Of a stretch of 7,639 nt of DNA, positions 1 through 6,215 are shown one piece after another. The notes beneath the pieces were generated by a model that was not told where the DNA came from, searched no databases, and saw nothing but the letters and a program-made list of their open reading frames with translations. This stretch comes from an uncultured Parabacteroides sp. (lineage in GTDB: Bacteria; Bacteroidota; Bacteroidia; Bacteroidales; Tannerellaceae). The translations under genes were made by a program, and so were the position numbers. Position 1 is the stretch's first letter. Each line of letters opens with the position of its first letter. The stretch spans positions 1 through 7,639 of the forward strand of contig URZO01000142.1 of assembly GCA_900552465.1 (NCBI GenBank), given 5' to 3'.

Positions 1-161
1 ACCGTGTTCATGGCGGTGGTTTTGCCGGCACCATTCAGGCTTTTGTGCCTCAGGAAATGCTGGCAGGTTTTGTGGAACAGATGGAAAAAGCTGTGGGTAA
101 GGGCAGATGTCATGTACTGTCCATTCGTCCCGCAGGCGGTACAGAATTGATGAAGGTTTGA
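1..161 (+). CDS. galK: Galactokinase, C-terminal fragment (5' end outside window)
   Basis: The frame starting at base 3 is open from the window edge to a TGA at 159-161 and encodes about 52 residues. It begins RVHGGGFAGTIQAFVP, the glycine-rich motif 3 of galactokinases (GHMP kinase superfamily), which lies close to the C-terminus. It ends with CHVLSIRPAGGTEL, a tail I recognise from Clostridia-type GalK. The full enzyme phosphorylates galactose with ATP to give galactose-1-phosphate in the cytoplasm, the first committed Leloir step. The stop codon lies 21 bp before galE, and galT follows, so a galK-galE-galT operon is clear. Most of the protein, including motifs 1 and 2, lies to the left of the window. 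The fragment is short, but motif and context agree. Confidence 0.9.
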   Translation, partial: RVHGGGFAGTIQAFVPQEMLAGFVEQMEKAVGKGRCHVLSIRPAGGTELMKV

Positions 162-168
162 GAAAAAC

Positions 169-175
169 AGGAGGG
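169..175 (+). promoter_or_regulatory. Strong Shine-Dalgarno site for galE
   Basis: AGGAGGG sits 7 bases before the ATG at 183. It fixes the galE start and excludes the out-of-frame ATG at 176. Such a strong site is typical of Firmicutes and contrasts with the weak or absent sites at most genes to the right of position 2024. Confidence 0.85.
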
Positions 176-182
176 ATGCTCT

Positions 183-1166
183 ATGGCAATTTTGGTATTG
201 GGTGGCGCAGGCTATATCGGTTCTCATACGGTATATGCTCTGTGTGAAGCAGGCAGAGAAGTAGTGGTTGTGGATAATCTGGAAACAGGACACGCAGAAG
301 CGGTACATCCTGACGCAAAGTTCTACAAAGGCGATATTTCCGATAAACCTTTCCTGAACGATGTATTCCAGAAAGAAAATATCGAAGCGGTTATTCATTT
401 TGCTGCTTATTCTCTGGTAGGGGAAAGCGTGGAAAATCCCCTGAAATATTATGAAAACAACTTGAGCAAAACAAGAGATATGCTGGAAGTTATGGTAGCC
501 AACGGCGTGGATAAATTTGTGTTCTCCTCCACAGCGGCGACATATGGTGAACCTGAACGGGTACCCATTCTGGAAAACGACCGTACAGAACCCACCAACC
601 CTTACGGTGAAACAAAACTGGCAATGGAAAAAATGTTCAAATGGACAGGTAATGCAACAGGTCTGCGTTATGTATCCCTGCGTTACTTCAACGCTTGTGG
701 CGCCCATGTCAGCGGCAACATCGGGGAAGCACATAACCCCGAAAGCCATCTGATTCCTTTGATTTTGCAGGTGCCTAACGGTCAGCGGGAATTCATCAGC
801 ATTTTCGGCAATGACTATCCCACACCCGACGGCACATGTATCCGTGACTACATCCATGTAACAGACTTGGCAGATGCGCACATTCTGGCTGTGGATTATT
901 TGCTGAAAGGCGGTCAGAGCGACATCTTCAATCTGGGCAACGGCGTTGGTTTCTCCGTAAGAGAAGTTATCGAAACCGCAAGAAAAGTAACAGGTCATCC
1001 CATTCCTGCCAAAGAAGTGGCACGTCGTGCCGGTGACCCCGCACAGCTCATTGCTTCCAGTGAGAAAGCGAAAAAAGTCCTGGGCTGGAACCCGCAGCAT
1101 GACAGTCTGGAAGAAATCATTTCCACAGCATGGAACTGGCACAAAAATCACCCCAATGGTTTTTGA
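183..1166 (+). CDS. galE: UDP-glucose 4-epimerase
   Basis: Complete 327-residue short-chain dehydrogenase/reductase-family epimerase, a usual length for Firmicutes GalE (E. coli has 338). It interconverts UDP-galactose and UDP-glucose using tightly bound NAD, regenerating UDP-glucose for GalT. Visible motifs are the Rossmann loop GGAGYIG at residues 7-13, Asp31 at the end of strand 2 (adenosine-ribose contact), and HFAAYSLVGES at 72-82. The catalytic triad is Thr117 in SSTAATYG with Tyr141 and Lys145 in YGETK. A conserved late block, CIRDYIHVTDLADAH, lies at 219-233. All catalytic residues are present and the gene looks intact. It lies between galK (21-bp gap) and galT (14-bp gap), so it is probably co-transcribed with both. 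No internal promoter is evident. Confidence 0.97.
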   Translation: MAILVLGGAGYIGSHTVYALCEAGREVVVVDNLETGHAEAVHPDAKFYKGDISDKPFLNDVFQKENIEAVIHFAAYSLVGESVENPLKYYENNLSKTRDMLEVMVANGVDKFVFSSTAATYGEPERVPILENDRTEPTNPYGETKLAMEKMFKWTGNATGLRYVSLRYFNACGAHVSGNIGEAHNPESHLIPLILQVPNGQREFISIFGNDYPTPDGTCIRDYIHVTDLADAHILAVDYLLKGGQSDIFNLGNGVGFSVREVIETARKVTGHPIPAKEVARRAGDPAQLIASSEKAKKVLGWNPQHDSLEEIISTAWNWHKNHPNGF

Positions 1167-1180
1167 GAAAGGGGAAAGAC

Positions 1181-2023
1181 ATGGTATATAAAGCAATTCG
1201 AGATTTGGCGCTCTACGGCGTCAGAACAGGGCTGATTACAGAGGCAGATGTGCCTTATGTCATCAACCGTTTGATAGACGAAATGAAACTGGATGCTTAT
1301 GAAGAACCCACAGGCGAAGCGGAAACAGATTTGGAAACCATTCTGGCTGTTCTGCTGGAAGATGCCTGCAAACGGGAACTGATTCCTGACAGCATCGTAT
1401 ATAAAGATTTGTTTGATACAAAACTCATGGGTGTCATGACACCTTTCCCTAGAGAAGTCATTGGGAAATTCCGTGAACTTCATGCAGAAGACCCGGAAAA
1501 AGCAACAGATTGGTATTATGACTTCAGCTGTAATACAGACTACATCCGCAGATACCGCATCAAAAAGGATATGCGTTGGAAAACCATGACAGAATACGGT
1601 GAAATCGACATCACCATCAACCTGTCTAAGCCGGAAAAAGACCCCAAAGCCATTGCTGCGGCAAAACTGGCTCCCCAGAGCGGTTATCCCAAATGTATGC
1701 TTTGTCGGGAAAATGAAGGCTATGCTGGTCGGGTGAATCATCCCGCCAGAGAAAACCACCGCATCATTCCTTTGCGGATTGCGGGAAATGACTGGTTTTT
1801 CCAGTATTCCCCTTATGTGTATTACAATGAACACTGCATCGTGTTCAATGGACAGCATGTACCTATGAAAATCGACAGAAATGCTTTTGCGAAAATGTTC
1901 GATTTCATTAACTTCCTGCCTCATTACTTTGTGGGCTCCAACGCAGACCTGCCCATCGTAGGCGGTTCTATCCTGTCCCATGACCATTTCCAAGGCGGAC
2001 GTTATACTTTTGCCATGGAACGG
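1181..2023 (+). CDS. galT: Galactose-1-phosphate uridylyltransferase, class II, truncated at the junction
   Basis: The start is taken as the ATG at 1181, preceded by GAAAGGGGAAAG and giving MVYKAIRDLALYGVRTG, a typical N-terminus of the Firmicutes class II GalT family. An in-frame ATG at 1130 lies inside galE and is unlikely. Authentic sequence runs about 281 residues. Cys172 and Cys175 sit in PKCMLCRENEGYAGR. The active-site block GGSILSHDHFQGG follows at about 261-273, with His267 and His269 taking the place of the HPH motif of class I enzymes. The enzyme transfers UMP between UDP-glucose and galactose-1-phosphate. Class II proteins are about 490-510 residues, so roughly the last 40% is missing. 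After FAMER (277-281) the + frame continues open to 2623, but that part is antisense of a tolC-like gene. Extended that far, the ORF has a deceptively normal length. Confidence 0.93.
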
Positions 2024-2032
2024 CCAGTAGTC
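2018..2032. other. Chimeric junction between Firmicutes and Bacteroidales DNA
   Basis: Left of about 2023 the + strand encodes class II GalT up to FAMER. Right of about 2024 the minus strand encodes a TolC-family protein up to QELYDYW (Trp463, codon at 2026-2024). Beyond these points each reading loses family resemblance, and the other strand's gene begins. The exact breakpoint cannot be fixed within a few bases, because the native continuation of neither gene is visible and a short overlap may be shared. There is no target-site duplication, terminal inverted repeat, att-like site, transposase or integrase. Ribosome-binding style and gene content differ on the two sides. I infer an assembly or library chimera. 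A real rearrangement is possible but less likely. Confidence 0.85.
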
Positions 2033-3412
2033 GTAGAGTTCCTGGATGTGCTTTTGCTTGGCCTCATCCTTGGATTGCTGCGCGTCGTTCAGGTCCAGAA
2101 TGTTGATCTTGCCGATCATGAATGTTTCGATGGATGTCTTATAGCGTTTCTCGGCGATCACATCGGCTTCCTGGGCGATCTCCAACTGGGCCGCCTGGTT
2201 GTTGAAGTTCTCGACCAGCAGGAAGATATCCTGGTTGAAGCTGATCTCTTCCTGGCGTATCTTGGAAAGGGTCACATCGCGATTGGACTCGGCGACCTTC
2301 ACTTTCCCCCGGCGTTTGCCCCAGTCGAGGATCGGGATCGTCATGCCGACTTCGATCACCTGGTTGCCTTTCAGGCGGTTGTAGGCGGCGTCGAACGTGT
2401 GGTCTTTCCCGGTATACCCGACAGAGGCGAACAGGTTGATGCTGCGGCGGTTCCCTTTTGCGGTGGCGACAGCATAGTCGGCTTCCAGCTGGCGGCGGCG
2501 TATATTCTTGGCAAACGAGTTGTTTTCCTGTGCTTTCTGCAACACCGCCTGATAGACCATCCGGAGCGAAGGGGCCGATTCGGGAAGGATCGGTTCGATC
2601 ACCTCCTGCTCGCTCAGGCCTAAGAAGGCGCGCAGGCGGAACATATTGGCGTTGAGATTGGACTGTGCCTCCGTCAGTTTCCCCTTCATCTGCAGGGCCG
2701 AGAGTTTCAGTTGCATCAGTTCGCTCTCCGAGATATGTCCGATCTTACGCTTGGCGATGGCGATCTCGTACAGCTTATTGGCATTCTCGAGGTTCTGACG
2801 GGCGATCTGAAGGTTCTCGTCGGCCAGCAGCAGGTCGAAGAAATGGCCGATCGTGTTCAAGGTAACCACCTCCACGCTCTCGATGTAGGCGGCTTTCGCC
2901 TCCTGGTAGCGGACCGGCTCGATGCGGCGTTTCCATTTCTGGTCGTTCACACCGAATATTGGCTGCGTCAGGGTCAGCCCGACGGGCACGCTCATATATT
3001 CGTTGAAGGCGCCGTGCCCTAACTGGCGGTTGAAGTCGAGGGAAGAGTTGAGCGAGATCTTACCGCCGGTCAAGGCGATATTCTGGTCGATCGAGATCTC
3101 GCCGTTCAGCCCGAGCGCGTTGTTCTGGACAAAGGTGTACGAACCGTCGGACTGTTGGTATTTGGAATATTGCTTGCTGTAGGAAGGAAGCTTCCCCGTG
3201 AAGTTGATTTCCGGCAACTGGTCGGCGACGTGCGTACGGTATTCCCAATAGGCCGTCTTCAACTCATTGAGGGCAACCGCCGCGTCGACCGATTGGAGTT
3301 GGGCCAGATTGATCGCCTCTTTCAGGGTCAGCCTGATCGTATCTTGTTCCTGCGCCTGCAATCCGGCAACAGGCAACAGGAAATAAAGAATGGCTATATA
3401 GATCTTTTTCAT
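2024..3412 (-). CDS. TolC-family outer-membrane efflux protein, C-terminus lost at the junction
   Basis: The start is the codon at 3412-3410, giving MKKIYIAILYFLLPVAGLQA. This is a type I signal peptide with probable cleavage after AQ at 20-21, and there is no lipobox cysteine. An earlier in-frame ATG at 3481 lies upstream of the predicted sigma-54 promoter and would add an implausible leader. 463 authentic residues remain. Repeated outer-membrane efflux (OEP) signatures are visible: GHISESELMQLKL at about 225-237, IPILDWGKRRGKVKVAESN at 359-377, and GKINILDLNDAQQSKDEAK at 434-452. The regions around 195-260 and 370-430 look like long coiled-coil helices, as in the TolC periplasmic tunnel. 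Family members are usually 450-500 residues, so only the final few tens of residues are missing. TolC trimers form an outer-membrane channel fed by an inner-membrane pump through an adaptor; both partners are presumably beyond the lost 3' side. Minus-strand reading past 2023 is antisense galT and not real protein. Confidence 0.92.
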
Positions 3413-3439
3413 CGCAATAAATGTTTTGCCATTCCTCTG

Positions 3440-3454
3440 GCAAAAGCTATGCCA
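3440..3454 (-). promoter_or_regulatory. Sigma-54 (-24/-12) promoter for tolC
   Basis: On the minus strand the sequence reads TGGCATAGCTTTTGC. This matches the consensus TGGCAC-N5-TTGC with GG and GC in the invariant spacing and only one mismatch, the final C of TGGCAC. The predicted transcription start is near 3428, leaving a leader of about 16 bases before the tolC ATG at 3412. The element lies in a perfect inverted repeat, TGGCA-N7-TGCCA (3438-3454), so a weaker match (ATGC at -12) also exists on the + strand. Position, leader length and the activator-like site upstream favour the minus orientation. Confidence 0.72.
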
Positions 3455-3496
3455 AAAAGATACACAACTGATTATCTGCACTGTATCTTAAATAAT

Positions 3497-3523
3497 AGTG
3501 TCCGAAAATGAACACTGTGTCCG
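3497..3523. promoter_or_regulatory. Inverted repeat plus extra half-site, probable enhancer for an NtrC-type activator
   Basis: AGTGTCC-N6-GAACACT (3497-3516) is an inverted repeat with 6 of 7 matching pairs. A further half-site, GTGTCCG (3517-3523), directly repeats 3498-3504. The centre is about 78 bp upstream of the predicted sigma-54 start of tolC, within the usual distance for enhancers of sigma-54 activators. The site also lies just upstream of the kinase gene on the other strand, where a bound protein could affect that promoter. The regulator is not in the window. Its identity as an NtrC-family response regulator is inferred from the sigma-54 promoter. Confidence 0.6.
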
Positions 3524-3541
3524 TTTTTGAAGTATTATTCA

Positions 3542-3549
3542 TATCTTTG
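3542..3549 (+). promoter_or_regulatory. Bacteroidetes -7 promoter element for the lipid kinase gene
   Basis: TATCTTTG matches the Bacteroidetes -7 consensus TAnnTTTG. A TTTG lies at 3526-3529, but the 12-bp spacer is too short for the usual 19-21 bp -33/-7 arrangement. At the proper spacing there is no good -33 box. The -33 region overlaps the enhancer-like half-site at 3517-3523. The implied start near 3556 supports the ATG at 3577 over the earlier in-frame ATG at 3508. Confidence 0.5.
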
Positions 3550-3576
3550 CGCCAATCACTCAAAACAATAAATAAG

Positions 3577-3960
3577 ATGAAAAACAGCGGCTTCACTTTT
3601 CGCAAACGACTGGCCAGTTTCCGGTATGCTTTTAACGGCATCCGTTTATTGATACAAAAAGAGCAGAACGCATGGATACACTGTTTTGCTGCTATTTGTG
3701 TGATTATAGCAGGCTTTTTCTTCGGTTTATCCATGGCTGAATGGATCGCAGTTATTATCGTTATTGGGGCCGTATTGTCGGCAGAAGCAGTCAATTCCGC
3801 CATAGAATCACTTGCAGATCTCGTCTCACCCGAATACAACGAAGCCATAAAAAACACCAAAGACCTCGCAGCCGGCGCTGTCTTAATTATGGCTATTGCC
3901 GCTGCAATAGTCGGATTTATTATTTTTCTCCCAAAACTCGGTATTTTACTCACTATTTAA
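3577..3960 (+). CDS. Diacylglycerol kinase/undecaprenol kinase family membrane protein
   Basis: 127 residues from the ATG at 3577. The in-frame ATG at 3508 lies upstream of the -7 promoter element and inside the enhancer-like repeat, so it was rejected. Small integral-membrane lipid kinases of this family phosphorylate diacylglycerol (Gram-negative DgkA) or undecaprenol (Gram-positive UdpK) with ATP. Conserved features are SFRYAFNGI at 14-22, KEQNAWIH at 28-35 (Glu29, Asn31), the core EAVNSAIESLADL at 70-82 (Glu70, Asn73, Glu77, Asp81), and NTKDLAAGAV at 93-102. Hydrophobic helices lie near 35-52, 55-72 and 98-122, matching the three-helix fold. Sequence alone does not settle the lipid substrate. 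Two genes downstream is a PAP2 phosphatase, which would catalyse the opposite kind of reaction. The start has only an A-rich leader, without a Shine-Dalgarno site, as is common in Bacteroidetes. Confidence 0.92.
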   Translation: MKNSGFTFRKRLASFRYAFNGIRLLIQKEQNAWIHCFAAICVIIAGFFFGLSMAEWIAVIIVIGAVLSAEAVNSAIESLADLVSPEYNEAIKNTKDLAAGAVLIMAIAAAIVGFIIFLPKLGILLTI

Positions 3961-3980
3961 AATAATAATCCGTCCTTCCA

Positions 3981-4010
3981 TTGTTTTACAATTCTCTTTG
4001 TTTATATTTG
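3981..4010 (+). promoter_or_regulatory. Bacteroidetes housekeeping promoter (-33/-7) for the small hypothetical gene
   Basis: TATATTTG at 4003-4010 is a full TAnnTTTG match. TTG at 3981-3983 (ATTG against TTTG) lies 19 bp upstream, the proper -33 spacing. The start would fall near 4017, giving a leader of about 28 bases with AGGAG at 4037-4041 just before the ATG at 4045. This is the best vegetative promoter in the window. It makes 4045-4839 a transcription unit separable from the kinase gene. Confidence 0.72.
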
Positions 4011-4044
4011 TGCCATTATTAACAAAATATTAAAACAGGAGATT

Positions 4045-4260
4045 ATGGCACGCACAGTAAATTACCCGAAAAGAGCAGAGAAAATCAAAGAAATGATCGA
4101 TGATTTAGTAAGAGAAATGGGACATTATTCACGCTCGAGAATGCCCAGAAAAGACAAAGTCAAACTTTCTGATATCGACTTTGAAAATATCGACGTCGTA
4201 ACATTAATGCAGGTACAGGCCCGTATCAGCCGCCTCATCCTTGAAAAAAGCAAAGAATAA
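4045..4260 (+). CDS. Small conserved charged protein of unknown function
   Basis: 71 residues, starting MARTVNYPKRAEKIKEMIDD. I believe similar short proteins occur across Bacteroidales but know no assigned function. It has no signal peptide or membrane segment, so it should be cytoplasmic. Residues 9-25 look like an amphipathic helix. Residues 27-40 (HYSRSRMPRKDKVK) are strongly basic. After an acidic stretch, DIDFENID (43-50), a second helix spans about 52-70 (TLMQVQARISRLILEKSKE). The basic central stretch between two helices could contact nucleic acid or a partner protein, but that is speculation. The gene has its own promoter and an unusually clear Shine-Dalgarno site for this genome side. 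It lies 21 bp upstream of the PAP2 gene, so the two are probably co-transcribed. Confidence 0.85.
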   Translation: MARTVNYPKRAEKIKEMIDDLVREMGHYSRSRMPRKDKVKLSDIDFENIDVVTLMQVQARISRLILEKSKE

Positions 4261-4281
4261 GGAACGAGGACATATCTATAA

Positions 4282-4839
4282 ATGAGACGAATTATCCCCC
4301 TTCTTTTTATATTATTTATTTGTTTATCGGGACAAGCGCAAGAGGTTGAGGTAAGCGGAAGCCGCAAGGCTGTCCGTACATCCGGTGATGTGTTGGCATT
4401 CGTAACGCCTGTGGCAAGTCTGGCCACCGTATTGGCGTTGCAGGATTGGCAAGGATTGAAGCAAGGCGCTTTGGCAGGAGTTTCTTCTATAGGTATGACG
4501 TATGCCCTGAAATATATGATCAAGAAAGAGCGTCCGGACGGCAGCGACAACCATTCGTTTCCTTCAATGCACACCTCGGTATCGTTCACAGGGGCAGCGT
4601 TTATCCAGCGGCGTTATGGCTGGAAATGGGGCATTCCCGCTTATGCGGTCGCTTCGTATGTAGGCTGGAGCCGGACATATGCTAAAAAGCACGATTGGTG
4701 GGATGTAGTGGCGGGAGCCGCTCTCGGAGCAGGAAGCGCTTATATCTTCACCCGCCCGTTTGCTGCAAAGCACAACTTGTCCATCAGCCCGGTAGCGAGC
4801 GATAAACATTTCGGAATATACGCTTCCATGACATTTTAA
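4282..4839 (+). CDS. Periplasmic PAP2-family (type 2 phosphatidic acid) phosphatase
   Basis: 185 residues with an N-terminal signal sequence (MRRIIPLLFILFICLSGQAQ, cleavage near 20) and the three PAP2 motifs in order. Motif 1, K-x6-RP, is KYMIKKERP (Lys77, Arg84, Pro85). Motif 2 is PSMH at 94-97. Motif 3, SR-x5-H-x3-D, runs from Ser130 and Arg131 to His137 and Asp141. His137 is the expected nucleophile and His97 the general acid. Motif 2 has Met96 where PSGH is usual. Moderately hydrophobic segments (about 36-53, 62-76, 115-127, 142-156) suggest membrane association on the periplasmic side. Such enzymes dephosphorylate lipid phosphates, including undecaprenyl pyrophosphate, phosphatidate and lipid A; the exact substrate is not determinable here. 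It probably shares a transcript with the hypothetical gene 21 bp upstream. A hairpin terminator follows the stop within 10 bp. Confidence 0.93.
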   Translation: MRRIIPLLFILFICLSGQAQEVEVSGSRKAVRTSGDVLAFVTPVASLATVLALQDWQGLKQGALAGVSSIGMTYALKYMIKKERPDGSDNHSFPSMHTSVSFTGAAFIQRRYGWKWGIPAYAVASYVGWSRTYAKKHDWWDVVAGAALGAGSAYIFTRPFAAKHNLSISPVASDKHFGIYASMTF

Positions 4840-4846
4840 AAGAAAT

Positions 4847-4881
4847 AAGCCCGGTCCTGTAATCACTACAGAGCCGGGCTT
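4847..4881. terminator. Bidirectional rho-independent terminator
   Basis: The arms AAGCCCGG (4847-4854) and CCGGGCTT (4874-4881) are perfectly complementary. An inner stem, CTGT (4857-4860) with ACAG (4868-4871), is separated from them by a two-base internal mismatch and closes a 7-base loop. On the minus strand a T-rich tract (TTATTTCTTTT) follows. On the + strand there is a shorter TTTAAAAC tail. It sits between the convergent PAP2 gene and the FtsX permease gene, so it probably ends both transcripts. Confidence 0.87.
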
Positions 4882-4912
4882 TAAAACAAAAACAAATAGT
4901 GTTTATAGACAG

Positions 4913-6208
4913 TTATTCATAATGCAGTGCCTCTGCCGGCGCCATCTTCGCAGCCTTATCGGCCGGAAGCCAGATCGCAGCCACAATAGCCACAACCAGC
5001 ACAACCCAGGTTAAACAATTGGTCAGGACGAAACGCAGGACGGTCCGGTCCGGAAGGTAGACCGCCGGAGTATTGCTGTTCCGGCCCAACGTATCGATCA
5101 TCCCGAGATACACGAACTGCATCTCGATCAGAACAGCCGGGATCATCATCACCGTCAGGAGGCAGATGCCTTCACACAACAGCATCTTGCGTATATCGGC
5201 ACGCGTCGACCCCATCGCCATGCGCAGACCAATCTCTTCGCGCCTCACCCGAATGCGATACCAGAACGTCCCCATCACACAAAGCATGATATTAATAAGG
5301 AAGAAGAGCGTCATGGCGGTTCGGATGCGGACACTGCTCGTCATTCCGAAACTGAACTCCGTATCTTTATTGATCCGGTTATAAGATTTCACCCCTTTCA
5401 GGTAGAAGTTGCCGACGCGTAGTTCCCGGCTCATCGCATTCTTGAAGTCCTGCTGGAAACGGGCATCCGGCACGGATTCGCGGGCACGGACGGCGATCTC
5501 CATTCCACCTATGTTATCGGCATTGATCCGCTCGGCCTGGTAGAAAGTCAACTGGGGGCGTTGGTAGTCGAAGCGCTTCGTATCGCCGATCACGCCTTTC
5601 ACAATGTAGTTATAGTCATCGGGCTGACGTGGGTTTTCCAGTATCTGTCCGACGGCATTGCCATCCGGAAAGAAGGTCTCGGCCGACAAGCCGCCAAGCA
5701 CGATCGCTTTCGGGTCCGACCAGTCGAAGTCAGCTACAGAGACCGGTTTGCCATCCCGTGTCGTATAGCGGAAGACCTTCAGGAAGTCCGTCCGCGGATC
5801 AAACGTGAGAACCTGCCCGCTCCCCTCGCGTGTCGTATCCCGGCGGCTGCGGAGCCAATTGCCGGAATAGTTGCCACTGCCCGGCGTGCTCCAGGTCGTC
5901 AGGACGGCGACTTCCTCGACATCCTTATAATCGCGGATGCGGTCGAGCAGGCGGTAATAGTTGTTTTCGAGGGCGGTCGAGTCGCTTTCACCCGGTTGAT
6001 AATCCGGATGTTCCGGCGGGAGAAGCGCCACGTTCACCTGCCAGGTATGGTTCAGGTCGCGGTTGGAAGGCAAGCTCTTGTTATATTCCAGGACAAAGAA
6101 ATAGTCCACAATGTACCAGAGCAGGCAAAACACCAGCAATAACTCCACTCCGATCCAGATGTTGGCCCGTTTACGGTTCCATAACTGTTTTAATATATGT
6201 TTCAACAT
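4913..6208 (-). CDS. ABC transporter permease, FtsX/MacB type (second of pair)
   Basis: 431 residues with the MacB/LolE permease plan. A short cytoplasmic start (MLKHILKQLWNRKRAN) precedes TM1 at about 17-40. A large periplasmic MacB-PCD-like domain follows at about 41-295, then a C-terminal FtsX domain with TM2 at 296-317, TM3 at 345-365 and TM4 at 395-415. The cytoplasmic coupling segment RREEIGLRMAMGSTRADIR (322-340) is a clear FtsX signature, and the protein ends in PADKAAKMAPAEALHYE. These type VII ABC proteins couple cytoplasmic ATP hydrolysis to periplasmic conformational change; substrates of such pairs are mostly unknown. The start is the codon at 6208-6206, 7 bp after the stop of the paired permease, with no Shine-Dalgarno site, which suggests translational coupling. 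The ATPase is absent from the window and is expected upstream, to the right. Confidence 0.93.
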   Translation of the reverse strand: MLKHILKQLWNRKRANIWIGVELLLVFCLLWYIVDYFFVLEYNKSLPSNRDLNHTWQVNVALLPPEHPDYQPGESDSTALENNYYRLLDRIRDYKDVEEVAVLTTWSTPGSGNYSGNWLRSRRDTTREGSGQVLTFDPRTDFLKVFRYTTRDGKPVSVADFDWSDPKAIVLGGLSAETFFPDGNAVGQILENPRQPDDYNYIVKGVIGDTKRFDYQRPQLTFYQAERINADNIGGMEIAVRARESVPDARFQQDFKNAMSRELRVGNFYLKGVKSYNRINKDTEFSFGMTSSVRIRTAMTLFFLINIMLCVMGTFWYRIRVRREEIGLRMAMGSTRADIRKMLLCEGICLLTVMMIPAVLIEMQFVYLGMIDTLGRNSNTPAVYLPDRTVLRFVLTNCLTWVVLVVAIVAAIWLPADKAAKMAPAEALHYE

Positions 6209-6215
6209 AAGGCTA

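Noticed and set aside
1148..2023. Continuation of the minus-strand TolC reading frame as a novel C-terminal domain
   Set aside because: It is the exact antisense of a well-conserved galT, rich in Phe, Ile, Cys and His as antisense frames often are, and has no TolC-like features.
2024..3412. TolC and the two permeases as one operon
   Set aside because: They are separated by three oppositely oriented genes and a strong terminator, and tolC has its own promoter. Any functional link would be indirect.
3413..3436. Second sigma-54-like element TGGCAAAACATTTATTGC just before the tolC start
   Set aside because: The TGGCA and TTGC boxes are three bases too far apart, and the implied start would fall inside the coding sequence.
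3447..3953. 168-residue minus-strand open frame opposite the lipid kinase
   Set aside because: Antisense to the conserved DgkA-family gene and runs through the regulatory region.
5561..6142. 193-residue + strand open frame
   Set aside because: Lies entirely antisense to the clearly real FtsX permease, has no recognisable motif, and fits the usual long antisense frames of G/C-rich genes.
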